From assembly GCA_964544065.1 (NCBI GenBank), contig CAZJBA010000164.1, forward strand, positions 1 to 6,713: a stretch of 6,713 nucleotides of DNA, given 5' to 3'. Position 1 is the first letter of the stretch, and each line of letters opens with the position of its first letter. The translations under genes and the position numbers were made by a program. The notes beneath the pieces were generated by a model. It had not been told where the DNA came from. It saw only the letters and a program-made list of their open reading frames with translations, and made no database searches. The stretch is from JAYELX01 sp964544065 (GTDB lineage Bacteria > Chloroflexota > Anaerolineae > Anaerolineales > UBA11858). Below, piece after piece: positions 5,308 to 6,713 of this stretch.

Positions 5308-6576
5308 ATGAAGGCAAAATGGTGGCGAACTCTGTGGCGTTTCCTGCGCTTGGCAATGGTCATCTTCCTGGCGATGCTCTTGCTCCAGCGCAGCGTGCTT
5401 GAACCCAACGATCCAACCGAACATGTGCGTGCCTTTACCCGCTCGATTGAGTTCGATTACCTCGGCTGGACCATTGATGCAGCCAGTGTCAAGGTTGGCC
5501 AAATTGGCCTCGGCGCGCCGGATTACATGGCGTCACAAGATCAGCATCAACTGGTGCTGGATTATCTTGCCTTGGTGAATCGTATTTTCGAAAATGAGGC
5601 CCGTCTCAACGAAATCTACGCGGATGCAAGCATCTCTGACCCCGAATCAGCCTCGGTGTTGGTGCGGAAAAGGCTCGACGATCTCTATAATCGACGCCAA
5701 CACCTGGCCCCGCTGGCCGAATCGATCATCCAAAACCAGTTCAGCGCCACGGTTGCCGAGTTGGGATTGAGTCTGGGGGGACAACCGGTTCCTCCCCTGC
5801 TGTATCGTGTCACCCCGCTGCCTAAGGCCCTGATCGTTTCCCCGCGCCATCTCATTCGCCAAGATACGGACATCTCTATCCAGCCTGACATCACCATTGA
5901 CGAACGGGCCGAGTTGGAGCAACAAGTCGATCAGGCCTTGGACGTTTCCTCGCTGGTTGTCAATATCGGCGGGATTGGCCTCTACCCGACCATGATCATG
6001 CAAACCACGAACTTGAATTGGATGGCCGAAATCGTCGCCCACGAATGGACTCACAATTTCCTGACCCTGCGGCCCTTGGGCGCCAATTATTACAGCAACC
6101 CGGAGCTGCGCGTCATCAACGAGACTACGGCCAGTATCGCCGGGAAAGAGATCAGCGCCGCTTTCATCGCGCAACATTTTCCCCGGTTTGTGCCGCCTCC
6201 GCCTCCGCCTCCGTCCGAGCAGCAGGAATCGGAGCCGGAGCCACCCGCTTTCGACTTCCGCGCCGAGATGCACGAAACCCGCTTGACCGTCGACGCCATG
6301 TTGGCCGAAGGCAAGATCGAAGAAGCCGAAGCCTACATGGAAGCCCGTCGCCAACTTTTCTGGGAGCAGGGCTACCACATCCGCAAACTCAACCAGGCTT
6401 ATTTCGCCTTCTATGGCGCTTACGCCGACCAACCTGGCGGCGCTGCCGGTGGCTTGGAAGACCCGATCGGAGATGCGGTGCGCCAATTGCGGGCACAGAG
6501 CCCATCGCTGGCCGCTTTCCTCAACCGCATCTCCTGGGTCTGGTCTTACGAGCAGTTGCTGGAAGCGATCCACTAG
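5308..6576 (+). CDS. Membrane-anchored HExxH metallopeptidase-like protein
   Basis: The 422-aa product begins with a basic and aromatic N-terminus (MKAKWWRTLWRFLR) and a hydrophobic segment (about residues 14-26), so it is anchored with the catalytic part outside. H245-E246-W-T-H249 is a zinc-binding HExxH motif. N271-E272-T-T-A275 lies 22 residues further on and resembles the NExxA third-ligand helix of gluzincins, though the family is not identified. A run of seven prolines (296-302) and an acidic stretch follow, then a helical C-terminal region to residue 422. An earlier in-frame GTG at 5266 is possible, but the ATG at 5308 is preferred: it starts right at the membrane anchor and sits 7 nt after an extended -10. 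The stop TAG (6574-6576) is followed by TGA (6577-6579) out of frame overlap aside. The substrate is unknown; the gene is divergent from the PLD cluster and separately promoted. Confidence 0.88.
   Translation: MKAKWWRTLWRFLRLAMVIFLAMLLLQRSVLEPNDPTEHVRAFTRSIEFDYLGWTIDAASVKVGQIGLGAPDYMASQDQHQLVLDYLALVNRIFENEARLNEIYADASISDPESASVLVRKRLDDLYNRRQHLAPLAESIIQNQFSATVAELGLSLGGQPVPPLLYRVTPLPKALIVSPRHLIRQDTDISIQPDITIDERAELEQQVDQALDVSSLVVNIGGIGLYPTMIMQTTNLNWMAEIVAHEWTHNFLTLRPLGANYYSNPELRVINETTASIAGKEISAAFIAQHFPRFVPPPPPPPSEQQESEPEPPAFDFRAEMHETRLTVDAMLAEGKIEEAEAYMEARRQLFWEQGYHIRKLNQAYFAFYGAYADQPGGAAGGLEDPIGDAVRQLRAQSPSLAAFLNRISWVWSYEQLLEAIH
6193..6213 (+). repeat. CCGCCT microsatellite encoding a poly-proline run
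   Basis: Three copies of CCGCCT plus CCG encode seven consecutive prolines (residues 296-302) of the metallopeptidase-like protein, between the catalytic region and the C-terminal helical part. The repeat could change length by slippage in 6-bp steps, which would keep the frame and only lengthen or shorten the hinge. Confidence 0.8.
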
Positions 6577-6577
6577 T

Positions 6578-6713
6578 GAAGGTCTCCAACTGTATCGAGG
6601 TAAGGGAGACCCACGGTCGTTCCATGTTGTCGGTCGGGAGACACGCCAACAGCGACGTCTGGCTCGGCGAAGTGTCTCCTGACCGAGCCGGTGATGTGAC
6701 CGAAGGTCTCCAA
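6578..6713. repeat. Intergenic GGTCTCC/GGAGACC inverted-repeat cluster, cut by the window edge
   Basis: GAAGGTCTCCAA occurs twice as an exact direct repeat (6578-6589 and 6702-6713). GGTCTCC (6581-6587) pairs exactly with GGAGACC (6605-6611). CGGTCGGGAGACAC (6631-6644) pairs with GTGTCTCCTGACCG (6672-6685) at 13 of 14 positions, the odd pair being G-U compatible in RNA. An alternative stem is GGCTCGG (6661-6667) with CCGAGCC (6683-6689). There is no T-tract, so it is not a standard terminator although it lies just after the metallopeptidase stop. It looks like a modular dispersed repeat that continues beyond the right edge. Confidence 0.72.

Noticed and set aside
5152..5502. 116-codon minus-strand ORF upstream of the 148-aa gene
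   Set aside because: It is mostly antisense to the start of the metallopeptidase-like gene and its C-terminal part is translated repeat DNA.
5647..6573. 308-codon minus-strand open frame opposite the metallopeptidase-like gene
   Set aside because: It is fully antisense to a gene with an anchor and HExxH motif, has no recognisable domain and shows the poly-Arg run expected from reading the proline repeat backwards.

Overview
The window (about 55% G+C by eye) looks like a piece of a bacterial chromosome. My best guess is Chloroflexota (Anaerolineae/Caldilineae-like). The guess rests on the MacB/LolD-type ABC ATPase fused to a cyclic-nucleotide-binding-like domain, the intergenic repeats, and a gene that appears to be leaderless. 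It is inference, not proof. No rRNA, tRNA, CRISPR array, transposase or phage gene was seen.

Layout. (1) Bases 1-1989, minus strand: one uninterrupted reading frame that runs off the left edge. It encodes two ABC ATPase domains in tandem followed by a cNMP-binding-like domain. The linker between the two ATPase domains contains a palindromic dispersed-repeat-like element, read through in frame. (2) Bases 1990-2456: a regulatory intergenic region. It has a good minus-strand promoter for the ABC gene and, just upstream, a double palindrome that looks like a tandem operator. It also holds some very short plus-strand ORFs, one with a strong Shine-Dalgarno sequence. (3) Bases 2457-5091, minus strand: a compact three-gene cluster, read right to left. 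It encodes a 148-aa helical protein of unknown function, a membrane-anchored phospholipase D-superfamily protein with two complete HKD motifs, and a cysteine-rich 4Fe-4S protein. The ribosome-binding site of the last gene overlaps the stop codon of the PLD gene. (4) Bases 5092-5307: a divergent intergenic region with an imperfect hairpin built of ATTGGTATA-type repeats and an extended -10 promoter. (5) Bases 5308-6576, plus strand: a membrane-anchored HExxH metallopeptidase-like protein, probably translated from a leaderless mRNA. (6) Bases 6577-6713: an intergenic repeat region full of GGTCTCC/GGAGACC inverted repeats, cut by the right edge.

How the genes may work together. The ABC ATPase needs a permease partner (MacB/FtsX-like), which is not in the window and may lie beyond the left edge. 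The PLD/Fe-S/unknown cluster is probably one transcript, but no established pathway joins a surface PLD to a dicluster ferredoxin, so its joint role is open. The metallopeptidase is transcribed divergently and is separately promoted. The most notable points are the repeat domesticated inside the ABC linker, the double operator in front of that gene, and the uncharacterised PLD/Fe-S pairing.
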